Of a DNA stretch of 64,000 nt, positions 37,152 to 45,792 are shown piece after piece. The translations under genes and the position numbers were made by a program. The notes beneath the pieces were generated by a model that had not been told where the DNA came from, made no database searches, and worked only from the letters and a program-made list of their open reading frames with translations. Within the stretch, counting starts at the first letter, position 1; every line of letters starts with the position of its first letter. Source of the DNA: an uncultured Collinsella sp. (GTDB taxonomy: Bacteria; Actinomycetota; Coriobacteriia; Coriobacteriales; Coriobacteriaceae); contig URRB01000014.1 in the NCBI GenBank assembly GCA_900550195.1, positions 1-64,000 of the forward strand. Direction: 5' to 3'.

Positions 37152-38030
37152 ATGATTTTAGACACCACGGCACCCGCAGAGGAGCTTCAAGACAAGCTAT
37201 CGGCGCTCGAACAGCTGCTTTTGGCATACGGGCGCGTGGCCATCGGGTTTTCCGGCGGCGTTGACAGCAGCTTTTTGGCCGCCGTGTGCGCCCGCATCAT
37301 GCCTACCAATACCCTCCTCATCCATCTCACCACGCCGCTCATCGGCACGCCCGAACAGACTTCGTTTGAGCAGTCCGTTGATGGACAGGCCAATGAGGGG
37401 CCGCATTTTAAGCTCCCCGTGCTCAATCTTTCGGTGGATCAGCTGCAGCTCCCCCAAGTAGCCTGCAACGATGCTAATCGCTGCTACCACTGCAAGCACG
37501 CCGGCTTTACCGCCATCGTCAACCACGCCAAGTCGCTCGGCTTTCCCACCGTCATCGATGGCAGCAATGCAAGCGATCGCGGTGACTACCGCCCCGGCAT
37601 GCGTGCGGCAGAAGAGCTCGGCGTACGCTCCCCTCTCATGGAGGTCGGCTTTACCAAGGACGAAGAGCGCGAGCTGCTGCGCGCATGGGGCTATCCCGTT
37701 TGGAACCTGCCGGCGGGAGCATGTCTTGCCACCCGCGTCCCCACGGGCGAGGAGCTTACGCGCGAGAAGGTCGATTTGATCCGCACCTGCGAGGACTACC
37801 TGCACGATCTTGACCTGGCACAGGTACGCGCGCGCTTGGTCGGCGGCTGCATGCATATCGAGGCCGCACCCGCAGATGTCGCCAAGATTGCCGCGCTCGG
37901 CGGCACCGCCGTCGATGCCGAGGGCAAGACCCCGCTGCCCGCCGCCATCGAGTCCGCGCTGCGTGGGCTGGGCTGCGACCATATCTCCCCCGAGGTCACC
38001 CCCTACATTCACGGCAACATGAACCTTTAG
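37152..38030 (+). CDS. larE: LarE-type ATP-dependent sacrificial sulfur transferase
   Basis: The product has 292 residues from ATG 37152, with AAGGAACG upstream. The PP-loop is GFSGGVDSS (residues 32-40). LarE adenylates and then sulfurises the carboxylates of pyridinium biscarboxylic acid mononucleotide to build the nickel-pincer cofactor of lactate racemase. Cys111 and Cys114 (NRCYHCK) together with Cys191 (AGACLATR) match the three-cysteine set of LarE enzymes that carry a [4Fe-4S] cluster, unlike the single-cysteine sacrificial type of Lactiplantibacillus. No larA, larB or larC is in the window. It is monocistronic, with its own terminator. Confidence 0.9.
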   Translation: MILDTTAPAEELQDKLSALEQLLLAYGRVAIGFSGGVDSSFLAAVCARIMPTNTLLIHLTTPLIGTPEQTSFEQSVDGQANEGPHFKLPVLNLSVDQLQLPQVACNDANRCYHCKHAGFTAIVNHAKSLGFPTVIDGSNASDRGDYRPGMRAAEELGVRSPLMEVGFTKDEERELLRAWGYPVWNLPAGACLATRVPTGEELTREKVDLIRTCEDYLHDLDLAQVRARLVGGCMHIEAAPADVAKIAALGGTAVDAEGKTPLPAAIESALRGLGCDHISPEVTPYIHGNMNL

Positions 38031-38057
38031 GTTACGCCGTTTTACAAACGGCGTAAC
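38031..38057 (+). terminator. Hairpin terminator of larE
   Basis: GTTACGCCGTTT pairs with AAACGGCGTAAC directly after the stop codon. A second hairpin, CGGGCGC-GACC/GGTC-GCGCCCG at 38108-38134, follows. From 38135 to 38206 nothing else is visible. Confidence 0.7.
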
Positions 38058-38206
38058 TGCTCGGCGCTGCGCGGGCTCCGGACACGGCAATCTGACGTTC
38101 AACTTCACGGGCGCGACCAAAAGGTCAGCGCCCGCTTGTTTCACGTCACCTTACCGCACCCGGAGACCGCTCGCTCGCATATGCTCAACCTGCACTGCGT
38201 TAACTG

Positions 38207-38256
38207 ACCCGCCAATAAGGGACAGGTTTATTTTGGCAGGTTTTATCTGGGGAAAT
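38207..38256 (+). repeat. Dispersed palindromic repeat, copy 3
   Basis: GGGACAGGTTTATTTTGGC, then AGGTTTTATCTGGGGAAA, is nearly identical to copies at 32832, 35005 and 40295. It lies between the convergent larE and Schlafen-like genes. Confidence 0.8.
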
Positions 38257-38266
38257 ATCGCGAGGC

Positions 38267-38317
38267 AGTCGCCCCCCTAGCACCCATCTCACTTCGAGAG
38301 ACACAAGAGGGGCGACT
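38267..38317 (-). terminator. Hairpin after the AlbA_2 gene
   Basis: AGTCGCCCC (38267-38275) pairs with GGGGCGACT (38309-38317), ending 10 bp past the stop on the minus strand. No long U-run. Confidence 0.55.
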
Positions 38318-38326
38318 CGGCTGCAT

Positions 38327-40027
38327 CTACTTCTTCCGATAGCGGCGGTTGCGGCTCGTCGATGAACCCATTACTTCGATGAGTCCTTTATCCGCCATTT
38401 TTGGCAGATGGTAGCGGACGGACGAAATTTTGGCCCCCGATGCAACCGCTATTTCTCGCGCCGTCATATCCACTTCGGCTCTGAGAGCCTCCAGGATCCT
38501 ATCCGCTGTCGAAGCTGACGATTCTCTGCTCATATCGATAATCTCAAACGTGTCTTTGCCACATTTTGACAGGACATGTTTATCGACAAGATTCCCGCAG
38601 ATCAGGCGAATGTCATCCGAATCCCACTTCAGGGCCTCTCGTATTTTTTGAACATCGCATACGCACCCATGCTCCCGCATAAACATGAGCAATGTTTCCT
38701 CGCGATCCGTCAGCTCGGTGCCCACATGGCTCTGAATCCACGTGCGGTTTTCAGCAAGCTCCGCCCCGTGCCGGGAAAGCAGCACCGTAAACGAATCGGC
38801 CTTAACGATAAATTTCGGCCTTCCAAGCGAACGAGACTCCATCTCGCGAATCATAGCCGGGATACCAGATCCCTGGCTTTCTGCAACGGGCCCCTCGGCA
38901 TGCTCTAACGGCGTCGCCCCCATTAGGCTCATGAGCTTTGGGTTTCGGCAGCGCGATTCCCCGTCTGCAAGATTGTCCACCGTCTTTCCGCCCCAAAGGC
39001 CGCCAGGGTTTTTGATCTCTATTCTGTCTGGATAGATATCGACACTCACGGCCTGCCCCACAAACATGGGCGAATATTCTCGATGGATGCAGGCATTTGC
39101 CAAGGCCTCGCGCAAAACCTCCTGGGGAACTTCCCAATCCTCCCTTCTGCCAGCACCTTGCACTATCGTCGCTTTGCGCAAGTTTCGTCCAATCGCGGCA
39201 AGGGCATCTTCGATGCAAGCCGGAATCGGGCCATCGCACAACTGGCGGTCAATAAACCGGGGTTGCCCGGGTGCAGATTTTTCCACATCGGAATGAACGG
39301 CGACATCGATCATCAGTTTAGGATAGAACTGCTGGGGGTAAATTCCCGCCGACAGAAGCCCCGCGAGCTTCACGGCACCATCCTTTGTAGTGATATTGAG
39401 TCTGACCAGCTGCTTTTCCAGCGTATCGGCCCCGCGCAAAACGCGCGGGGTCTGCAGCCGGCGATTTGCGATAATAGACCGCACGACATCTGGATCCAAA
39501 TCCTCGACCGTTGCCTCCGAAACCACCGTTCCGTCTGCATCGCTCGGAAGCAACGCACTCTGCAGCTCATATAGCTCAGCGGGTGACATCTTGATATCTT
39601 TATCATCCACGCGCTTGTAGCTACCGTTCTGCACGCCGCGCGCGCCGATATAGCAAGGCTTCGCTTTAAGCTCAAGTTCAAAGATGCGCACCAGAAGCAC
39701 CTGGAGCCCGTCGACCTCGCCTCGATCAAGCTCATACCGCGGCGCATGGGCCACCACTGCCGCTGAGCCTCCGTCTCCGATACCCGAAACAAACTGATCG
39801 CGCACCCTATCGATAGCAAAGTTAGCCGAAGGAACAAATCCTTCGGCCTCGTTCAGGCCCAAAATAATGAGCCCACCCGCAGTGTTCGCAAAAGCGCTCA
39901 CTGTCTCCCATACGTCTGCGCTCAATTTATTCGTGCAGGCTTTAACTTCTACCGATGCGTCATCAGTCCCCCGCCTGCGAAGGCGCTCAACAATAAGGCC
40001 AAGAGGTTCATCCAGCAGCATTGGCAT
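38327..40027 (-). CDS. AlbA_2 (Schlafen-like) domain ATP-binding protein with C-terminal winged helix
   Basis: The product has 566 residues. The N-terminal AlbA_2/Slfn domain has SVEVKACTNKLSADVWETVS, then FANTAGGLIILGLNE. A GHKL-type ATP-binding region follows (VPQEVLREALANACIHREYS near residue 310, then PDRIEIKNPGGLWGG, then GSGIPAMIREME). The last 60 residues are a MarR/ArsR-like winged helix (LEALRAEVDMTAREIAVASG, then ISSVRYHLPKMADKGLI) with a basic tail RNRRYRKK. Proteins of this build are widespread orphans, thought to be regulators, and some occur in defence islands. A 12-site repeat array covers the 210 bp upstream; the site nearest the start overlaps the purine-rich ribosome binding region. 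Autoregulation through the C-terminal HTH is therefore plausible. Confidence 0.88.
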   Translation of the reverse strand: MPMLLDEPLGLIVERLRRRGTDDASVEVKACTNKLSADVWETVSAFANTAGGLIILGLNEAEGFVPSANFAIDRVRDQFVSGIGDGGSAAVVAHAPRYELDRGEVDGLQVLLVRIFELELKAKPCYIGARGVQNGSYKRVDDKDIKMSPAELYELQSALLPSDADGTVVSEATVEDLDPDVVRSIIANRRLQTPRVLRGADTLEKQLVRLNITTKDGAVKLAGLLSAGIYPQQFYPKLMIDVAVHSDVEKSAPGQPRFIDRQLCDGPIPACIEDALAAIGRNLRKATIVQGAGRREDWEVPQEVLREALANACIHREYSPMFVGQAVSVDIYPDRIEIKNPGGLWGGKTVDNLADGESRCRNPKLMSLMGATPLEHAEGPVAESQGSGIPAMIREMESRSLGRPKFIVKADSFTVLLSRHGAELAENRTWIQSHVGTELTDREETLLMFMREHGCVCDVQKIREALKWDSDDIRLICGNLVDKHVLSKCGKDTFEIIDMSRESSASTADRILEALRAEVDMTAREIAVASGAKISSVRYHLPKMADKGLIEVMGSSTSRNRRYRKK

Positions 40028-40031
40028 TCCG

Positions 40032-40241
40032 TCTCTCTAAAACGATAGATTTATCTCTCTAAAGTATAGTATATCTCTCTAACTTTAGAGAGATAGGTAC
40101 CTTATTTTAAAGAGAAATTTAGAGAGATGCATCAAATTCACTGCTAGATTGCCTAAGGTTATCTCTTTAACTGGCTTTCTCTTTAGAGAGACATTTAGAG
40201 AGACGAGCGCAACCTCTCTAATCATGGGCTCCTCTCTTTAA
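40032..40241. promoter_or_regulatory. Array of 12 TCTCT[CT]TAA / TTA[AG]AGAGA sites
   Basis: Sites start at 40032, 40054, 40074, 40085, 40107, 40119, 40162, 40178, 40183, 40195, 40213 (first base differs) and 40233, in both orientations. The pair 40074-40093 is a perfect 20-bp palindrome and 40178-40191 an overlapping one. The stretch is AT-rich against a GC-rich background. The first site overlaps the ribosome binding region of the AlbA_2 gene. Confidence 0.8.
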
Positions 40242-40294
40242 AGTGCGCACATCCCAACCGCACCTTAAGCTGCGGTGAAATAACTCACGATCAC

Positions 40295-40342
40295 CCACCG
40301 AAAAGGGACAGGTTTGTTTTGGCAGGTATCATTTGGGGAAAC
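40295..40342 (+). repeat. Dispersed palindromic repeat, copy 4
   Basis: GGGACAGGTTTGTTTTGGC, then AGGTATCATTTGGGGAAACG, is the most divergent of the four copies. It lies between the site array and the nuclease gene; the rest of the gap to 40496 shows nothing clear. Confidence 0.75.
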
Positions 40343-40496
40343 GCCGAATAGCTTCATATACACAACCGCCGCAGCTCCATATGAGGCAAATGAATCCGTA
40401 GCATTTGTCCCAAATCTTAAGTATTTGTTCGACAGAACGGCCCCTGCTGGCTCCTGCTAGACTGGTAGACTCCCAACCGTCCATCCAGGAGCCTCC

Positions 40497-41480
40497 ATGT
40501 CGCGCAAGTCCGCCTACAAGCAAGTACTTTCCATCGGCACCGCCGTGGTGCTGGGGTTTGCGCTGTTCACAGGATCGCTCGACGGAGCGCCCAAGCTGTT
40601 GTCGCCGCAAAGCGATGAGCAGGCAACGGCTCTGGCCGAGAAGCAAAACGAGAGTCCCAGCCGTACCGACGACGAAGCGGACTTGGTCGCCCGACTCGAA
40701 TCGGGAACAGCGAGCTCCGAGGACTCTCAAAATAGCCAAGGCTCTGGCGATGGCTCCGATTCCGCCGCAACCGACACCGGTGACGCTGCCTCCGCGGATA
40801 GTGCCGCCACCCCCATCGACGAGGTCGAAAACCCCGATCTCGACCGCGCCCGTGGTGTATACCTCAGCAGCATTCCTGACTACGCGGGTAACCCCTACGT
40901 TGCCCTTCGCGCCGACAGCATGCACCCGCTCGGCATGCCGTCATTCACACTCGATGAATACGAACGCGCTGCAGAAGAGGGCTGCTTTAAGAAATTCTCC
41001 AAGCTCGATAGCCTGGGCCGCACCCGCAAGGCGCTCGCCTGCGCAGGCCCCGAATCACTCGGCCAGGGCAAGCGCGGCGATATCTCGCGTATCCATCCCG
41101 CCGGTTGGCACCAGCAGCGCTACGACTTTATTCCGGGCCAGAGCCTCTACAACCGCTGCCACCTCATCGCTTGGTCGCTCTGCGGTGAAAACGCCAACCG
41201 CAAGAATCTCCTCACCGGTACACGCTATCTCAACGAGACAGGCATGCTGCCGTTTGAAGAGCAGATCCTCGACTACATCCGCGACACGGGCAACCATGTG
41301 CTCTACCGCGTCACGCCCATGTACAACGAAGAGGAACTTGTCTGTCGTGGCGTGCGCCTTGAGGCGCAATCGGTCGAGGACCACGGCAAGACCCTCTGCT
41401 TCCATGTATATTGCTATAACCTGCAGCCGCACGTGCAGATCGACTACGCCACCGGCCGCAACCAGGCCGCCGGAGAGTAG
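40497..41480 (+). CDS. Secreted DNA/RNA non-specific endonuclease
   Basis: The product has 327 residues; AGGAG lies 7 bases before ATG 40497. A signal peptide or anchor (YKQVLSIGTAVVLGFALFTG) is followed by an acidic Ser/Asp/Thr-rich linker (about residues 40-110). The nuclease domain of the beta-beta-alpha-metal Endonuclease_NS_2 class has SLYNRCHLIAWSLCGENANR-like sequence near 215-235. The catalytic DRGH is here NRCH, as in the streptococcal EndA-like YNRCHLI group, and LLTGTRYLNE supplies the Asn for metal binding. Such enzymes degrade extracellular DNA or serve DNA uptake. No competence genes are adjacent. Confidence 0.88.
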   Translation: MSRKSAYKQVLSIGTAVVLGFALFTGSLDGAPKLLSPQSDEQATALAEKQNESPSRTDDEADLVARLESGTASSEDSQNSQGSGDGSDSAATDTGDAASADSAATPIDEVENPDLDRARGVYLSSIPDYAGNPYVALRADSMHPLGMPSFTLDEYERAAEEGCFKKFSKLDSLGRTRKALACAGPESLGQGKRGDISRIHPAGWHQQRYDFIPGQSLYNRCHLIAWSLCGENANRKNLLTGTRYLNETGMLPFEEQILDYIRDTGNHVLYRVTPMYNEEELVCRGVRLEAQSVEDHGKTLCFHVYCYNLQPHVQIDYATGRNQAAGE

Positions 41481-41701
41481 GTTCAACCGGGGCCACACCC
41501 GCATCGTTTGTCACCGACGCACACGGAAGGCTGATTCTTGCCTCCTACGGCGCATTTCTGTGACATGGGGTCATCTCTCCAAGATACCCGTATTGTCGAT
41601 GAAGAGTAGACGGCAAACGCAAGACAGGCAGCCAAAGCAGCAGGAGCCTTACACTAAATACGTGATTTATTCTTTGCAATCACAATCTCGATAAGTTAAT
41701 C

Positions 41702-41738
41702 GAAGCAAAACAACGTAAAATGAAGGTAATTTTGCTTC
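41702..41738 (+). promoter_or_regulatory. Inverted repeat before the GntR/UTRA gene
   Basis: GAAGCAAAA (41702-41710) and TTTTGCTTC (41730-41738) are perfect 9-bp arms, ending 19 bp before the GTG start. It may be an operator. The rest of the gap from 41481 has no visible gene. Confidence 0.5.
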
Positions 41739-41757
41739 AAAGTAATCAGGAGAAACT

Positions 41758-42516
41758 GTGACCAATCGCGTCAACAATTCACATATTAAAAAGGATTGTC
41801 CCACCCCCATCTATATGCAGGTGGTCGACTATCTGCGCGAGAACATCGCCTCGGGAGCTTGGGAGCAAGCATCCAAAATCCCGTCGGAAGTCGAGCTCAT
41901 GAGTACGCTCGGCGTCAGCCGCGGCAGCATCAAAAAGGCCATTTCTAAGCTTGTTGATGAGGGCCTGCTTGAGCAAATTCAGGGAAAGGGAACTTACGTT
42001 AAGTCAAAAGACATCTCTTTCCCCCTTACAGAGGGTCTTATCTCTTTCTCCGAATCTCTAATCGAACAAGGTCTTTCTTTCGAAACAAACATTCTCGATT
42101 GCGAAATTCGTAAGTCGGACGAAGATATTTCCGGACATCTCGGTATTGTCGAAGGTTCTGACTACCTTCATCTCGAGCGAGTGCGCAGCGTTGAGGGTGA
42201 ACCTGTGATGTTCATCGAAAACAACATCAATATGGCGCTTGTCCCAGGTATTGAAACAGCCGACTTTGTTAACGAAGGTCTCTTTGCAATAATCGAGCGG
42301 CTCTCAGGCCACCAGATCGAATACTCAAAGACCTCCTTTGTGGCAAAGCTCGCGGATACCCAACGCGCGGATGCGCTCGGTCTCTCTACGCAGTCCCCGC
42401 TTCTTCAGCAGCTTCAAACAGTCTACTTGGACAATGACTCTGCAATTGAATATGCGCGCGTATGGCTTAAATCCAGCAGGTTCCAGCTTGGCACCGTTTT
42501 TCAGCGCCGCCATTAA
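41758..42516 (+). CDS. GntR family regulator with UTRA domain (HutC type)
   Basis: The product has 252 residues from GTG 41758, with AGGAG 5-6 bases upstream. The winged helix (PIYMQVVDYLRENIASGAWE, then ASKIPSEVELMSTLGVSRGS, then LLEQIQGKGTYV) precedes a UTRA effector domain (LIEQGLSFETNILDCEIRKS, then YLHLERVRSVEGEPVMFIEN). UTRA proteins sense phosphosugars or related metabolites. It sits at the edge of the carbohydrate island, convergent to it, and is the natural candidate to bind the ATAGACGTCTAT sites there. Codon use is more AT-rich than neighbouring genes. Confidence 0.93.
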   Translation: MTNRVNNSHIKKDCPTPIYMQVVDYLRENIASGAWEQASKIPSEVELMSTLGVSRGSIKKAISKLVDEGLLEQIQGKGTYVKSKDISFPLTEGLISFSESLIEQGLSFETNILDCEIRKSDEDISGHLGIVEGSDYLHLERVRSVEGEPVMFIENNINMALVPGIETADFVNEGLFAIIERLSGHQIEYSKTSFVAKLADTQRADALGLSTQSPLLQQLQTVYLDNDSAIEYARVWLKSSRFQLGTVFQRRH

Positions 42517-42562
42517 AACTCTTGAGAGCGGCGGCATTGCGCCTAACATAATTCCAAAACGC

Positions 42563-42592
42563 AAAAAGGCGAACCCGTGGGTTCGCCTTTTT
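42563..42592. terminator. Bidirectional terminator between gntR and the sugar operon
   Basis: AAAAAGGCGAACC-CGTG-GGTTCGCCTTTTT is a perfect 13-bp stem with A and T tails on both strands. Confidence 0.93.
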
Positions 42593-42602
42593 GTAAACGG
42601 TT

Positions 42603-43277
42603 TTAGTCCAGCGCGTCAAACAGCTCCGTAAGCAACGCTGCCCTGTCGTCCGTAATCGCCAGGGCACTCGAAATGCCGGTACCTTGCGCGCCAAGTCCAA
42701 TCAGGCGACGAACGTCGCCTCCGCACCTGATTCCCGCTCCCTCCATGATAACGATGTCGGGATTGATGGACCGTACGGCAGCGATGGTCTCTGCGATGTA
42801 ATCATCGCCGCTTGTATGGCCGGTTCCCACAAGGCTGCTCGGCTCGCAAAGAATCACGTCCGGGTCCATCGCCGCAACCGCTTTGGACTCTGTCACGCTA
42901 TCGGCTGCAACAATAGTTAGAATCTCAAGCTCACGAGCGCGATCGATCGTTGCCGCCAACTTATCAACGGTCAGGGGGTGTGCCGTGTGATTTAGAAAGA
43001 CAGCTTGAACTCCCGCGCTCTTAAGCGACTCAAGAGGTGTCAGTCCCATTTCTTTTCCGTCACCGACAAGATCGGCATGCTGCGCTGTGGGAATTGCAAA
43101 TTTCAAATCCTTCGCAACTGCGCAGAGCTCGGGAACGGGAGCAGTCCAAAAAATCGAATGATCTCGATCTTTTGCGATTTCATCCGTAAGATGAGCCGCT
43201 GCAATTGAATCGTCCGCAAGCAAATAGGTCTTAGGACTGACTGTGAAAAGTGGCAGTTTTAAATCGGAACGTTTCAT
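42603..43277 (-). CDS. TIM-like triose/tetrulose-phosphate isomerase
   Basis: The product has 224 residues, short like archaeal triosephosphate isomerases rather than the usual 250. The family shows in LFTVSPKTYL (Lys of the N-K-style motif), VFLNHTAHPLT (catalytic His region), VILCEPSSLVGTG (catalytic Glu and loop 6) and IMEGAGIRCGGDV followed by GAQGTGISSA (phosphate-binding loops). It isomerises DHAP and glyceraldehyde-3-phosphate or a related short ketose phosphate. It is the last gene of the PTS operon, 48 bp past the IIA gene. A second TIM inside a sugar operon suggests a pathway-specific substrate. Confidence 0.85.
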   Translation of the reverse strand: MKRSDLKLPLFTVSPKTYLLADDSIAAAHLTDEIAKDRDHSIFWTAPVPELCAVAKDLKFAIPTAQHADLVGDGKEMGLTPLESLKSAGVQAVFLNHTAHPLTVDKLAATIDRARELEILTIVAADSVTESKAVAAMDPDVILCEPSSLVGTGHTSGDDYIAETIAAVRSINPDIVIMEGAGIRCGGDVRRLIGLGAQGTGISSALAITDDRAALLTELFDALD

Positions 43278-43325
43278 GAGAACACGTCCTTTCCGACTAA
43301 TACATGGCCTGCCATACCGAGCGAT

Positions 43326-43679
43326 TTAGCCGTTGAAGCTAATCTCGATGCCGGTTTCCAGCTTGGGAAGCACGCTTGGTGTCACGAGAACCGTTCCAGG
43401 AAGCAGCTCTCGCTCGCCATCGAACGCAATAGTTAGATGACCGAGCCCTCCCATGTTCTCGTTCGCAGCTTCACCAAACTCCTTAATCGTGTAGACCTGA
43501 TCGCCGATGGAAATGGTGCCGCCCTCAGCAAGCACGTTATCCTCTGTAGGAGTTCCATCGTGAACGACGCAGATGTCGCGCAACTCTGCAGGAGCGGTCG
43601 GGCCAAACAGGACCACCATCTTCTCGTTGAGAAGCTCCTCAACAAACGAGCCGATCTCAGTGACCTTAACCTTGTACAT
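43326..43679 (-). CDS. srlB: PTS glucitol/sorbitol-family IIA component
   Basis: The product has 117 residues from ATG 43679 with AGGAGA upstream. It is a complete EIIA-Gut domain (PF03829): VTEIGSFVEELLNEKMVVLF, then DICVVHDG with the phosphorylated His, then ENMGGLGHLTIAFDG. It passes phosphate from HPr to the IIB domain. It lies 19 bp after gutM within the IIC-IIB-GutM-IIA operon. Confidence 0.95.
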   Translation of the reverse strand: MYKVKVTEIGSFVEELLNEKMVVLFGPTAPAELRDICVVHDGTPTEDNVLAEGGTISIGDQVYTIKEFGEAANENMGGLGHLTIAFDGERELLPGTVLVTPSVLPKLETGIEISFNG

Positions 43680-43698
43680 TTGATTTCTCCTATCTTTG

Positions 43699-44082
43699 TT
43701 ACGCCGCAGGCGCAGTCATTGACCTGTCGATAACACGAATAGCCTGGGCAAAAGCATCGTGATAGCTTTCGTTGGCCAGATGGTCTAGGGCGGTCTCGAT
43801 ATTCAACCCCAACATCTCGCTCATCTCCGAAAACTCCGGTTTGAGGGAAAGCCCTTTGAGCTCATAGCAACCGTTAATCACGCCGTCATGATCAGTCAAG
43901 ATCATCACAAACGCCTTTCGGCTAAAACTCACCTTGCACATACCCGTGCCCAAGTATCCCTCATGATCGCGAGCGCGCTCATGGATGAGAACACGCACCC
44001 TCTTCCAATAGCGATACTGGGTGAATGGTCCTGCAAGCCATACAAGAATAAAGAAGGCTATTGTAATGAGCGCGTTGAGCAT
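43699..44082 (-). CDS. gutM: GutM family glucitol operon activator
   Basis: The product has 127 residues with one N-terminal membrane helix (LITIAFFILVWLAGPF) and a GutM domain (YRYWKRVRVLIHERARDHEG, then KAFVMILTDHDGVINGCYEL). GutM is a membrane-linked activator in enterobacterial glucitol operons, where it works with the repressor GutR. Here it lies inside the PTS gene block, and a GntR-type protein stands in for GutR. Overlap with the IIB gene is absent (30 bp gap). Confidence 0.92.
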   Translation of the reverse strand: MLNALITIAFFILVWLAGPFTQYRYWKRVRVLIHERARDHEGYLGTGMCKVSFSRKAFVMILTDHDGVINGCYELKGLSLKPEFSEMSEMLGLNIETALDHLANESYHDAFAQAIRVIDRSMTAPAA

Positions 44083-44112
44083 AGCGGGCCTTTCCCTCTT
44101 AAAGCATTCAGT

Positions 44113-45132
44113 TTACAGGCCAAAGGACAGTACGTAGGCGAGAATAATCTGGATCGGGGTGGTAATCAACTTACCAAACAGGAATGCAGGGTAACCGATT
44201 TCGATCGTCTCGGGCTTTGCCTCCATGAGAGTCATGCCAACGGGAGCAAAGTCGGAACCAACCTGGCAGTTGACGGCAAAGAAGCCGGGAAGGGCAAAGT
44301 TGGCGGGAATCGTGCCGTTGGCGATTTGGTTGCCAACAAGAACAGAAAGCACAGAAGCGATGATTGCGCCCGGGCAGATCAACGGCGAAAGGAACGGGAT
44401 TGAGCAGAACATGCCAATTGCCAGCATACCGGGCAGCGAGCCCGCAAGCGGAGTGAGAACGCCGGCGAGAACGTTCGCGAAACCCGTGTAGTTAATAATG
44501 CCGATCAACACCGAGACAAACGCCATAAAGGGGATGATATTGCGGATAACGTCATTCACGGTATCACGTGCAGCCTGATAGATGATGCTGATGACGCGAC
44601 CAACGCCGGTGCCGATCTTAGAGACAACGTCCATAACCCCGTTAGACTGTTTGGACGCAAGCTCGGCACGTCCCTCGGCAATCTTTGCGTGAACGTTTTC
44701 CTTCGTCGTCTCCTCGTATGCCTTTTCGGTCTTTACCGGCTCAGCGGGAACATCCGCGGCATCGACAAGAGCGATGCAATCGGGATTGACATCGGACGCA
44801 AAGAGATCCTCGGTGATGAACTGTGCCAGAGGGCCAGACGGGGAACCAGGTTTGATGTTCAGCGTCTTAAGGCCCATCTTGGGATAAGTGCCGCAGCGGG
44901 CCACGCCAGCGCAGTCGATAACAACAGCGCATGCCTGATCGGTCTCGATCGGGTCCTTAAACTGGTCGTGCGCCTCGGCGCCGGTAAGCTCCGCGATGCG
45001 AAGGGCAACCGGGCTGATTCCGCCCAGGGTCACGCTCAGAACATAGGGCTTTTCGGCCGTGGGGGTAATGATAAGGGGTCCGCCCCAACCGTTGCCGCCG
45101 TGGGACGCCTTTACGCTTTTGAATTCACTCAT
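44113..45132 (-). CDS. srlE: PTS glucitol/sorbitol-family IIB component with C-terminal membrane domain
   Basis: The product has 339 residues; AAAGGAGA lies upstream of ATG 45132. The N-terminal IIB domain has GGNGWGGPLIITPT and the phospho-cysteine region VVIDCAGVARCGTYPK. A charged linker (about 155-185) leads to the membrane half (IIPFMAFVSVLIGIINYTGF, then FLSPLICPGAIIASVLSV, then GSDFAPVGMTLMEAKPETIE). This is the EIIBC(2)-Gut arrangement. It receives phosphate from IIA and phosphorylates the incoming sugar together with IIC. Confidence 0.95.
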   Translation of the reverse strand: MSEFKSVKASHGGNGWGGPLIITPTAEKPYVLSVTLGGISPVALRIAELTGAEAHDQFKDPIETDQACAVVIDCAGVARCGTYPKMGLKTLNIKPGSPSGPLAQFITEDLFASDVNPDCIALVDAADVPAEPVKTEKAYEETTKENVHAKIAEGRAELASKQSNGVMDVVSKIGTGVGRVISIIYQAARDTVNDVIRNIIPFMAFVSVLIGIINYTGFANVLAGVLTPLAGSLPGMLAIGMFCSIPFLSPLICPGAIIASVLSVLVGNQIANGTIPANFALPGFFAVNCQVGSDFAPVGMTLMEAKPETIEIGYPAFLFGKLITTPIQIILAYVLSFGL

Positions 45133-45161
45133 GATCTAGACTCTCCTTTTGCGCTGAACTA

Positions 45162-45707
45162 CTAGGCGGCAAGCTTAGCTTCGTTGCGCTTCTTCATGAT
45201 GAGGTACAGCTTCTCGGTGACGATGCCCTTGATCAGGCAAACGATCAGGCCAACGACGAGGAAGCGGATAGCAAGCTCAGAGGAGTTCTTCCCCAGCGCC
45301 TCGTAGCCAGCCGAGATGCCAAGCCAAACAAAAAGCTCGGACGAGTTGGCGTGCGGGAAAAGACCGACGATGGGATGCATCATGGACACGACTGCATCGT
45401 AGAATGCAGGTTTATAGTCCTCCTCGACAAATACACCAAAGGTGTACGCCATCGGGTTGCAGAGGAAGAAGGTACAAAGGAATGGAATGAGGGTATAGCG
45501 GAGAACTGCATATTTGGTGCACTTCTTCATGAACCCATAGACACGCTCCTCGCCAATCAGCTGGATGATTGCCTTGATCGTAAGGATCAGGCAAATCAGC
45601 ATGGGGATCATGCCCGTGATAAACGAGGCAAACTGCTCGCCCGCAGCATTAAAAAGGCCGGTAAAGCCCTCCGCAAGGAAGATAAGGAAATCGTTTACTG
45701 CTCCCAT
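45162..45707 (-). CDS. srlA: PTS glucitol/sorbitol-family IIC component
   Basis: The product has 181 residues from ATG 45707. An ATG two codons earlier (45713) lies only 1-2 bases after AAGGAG, so the second is preferred. It is the EII-GUT membrane protein (PF03608): FLIFLAEGFTGLFNAAGEQF, then GMIPMLICLILTIKAIIQLI, then MHPIVGLFPHANSSELFVWL. It is the first gene of the IIC-IIB-gutM-IIA-tim operon. Two degenerate ATAGAC-type sites lie about 85-105 bp upstream. Confidence 0.95.
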   Translation of the reverse strand: MGAVNDFLIFLAEGFTGLFNAAGEQFASFITGMIPMLICLILTIKAIIQLIGEERVYGFMKKCTKYAVLRYTLIPFLCTFFLCNPMAYTFGVFVEEDYKPAFYDAVVSMMHPIVGLFPHANSSELFVWLGISAGYEALGKNSSELAIRFLVVGLIVCLIKGIVTEKLYLIMKKRNEAKLAA

Positions 45708-45792
45708 TTTCATTCTCCTTAATTGATGTTCGTTACTGCTATCGTCCTACCTGAGCGCCCGCTCCTCCCCTTTCATTCGGCCATATACGCTC

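Noticed and set aside
40032..40241. CRISPR-like array
   Set aside because: Repeats are 9 bp, in both orientations and irregularly spaced, without unique spacers of constant length. It is an operator array.
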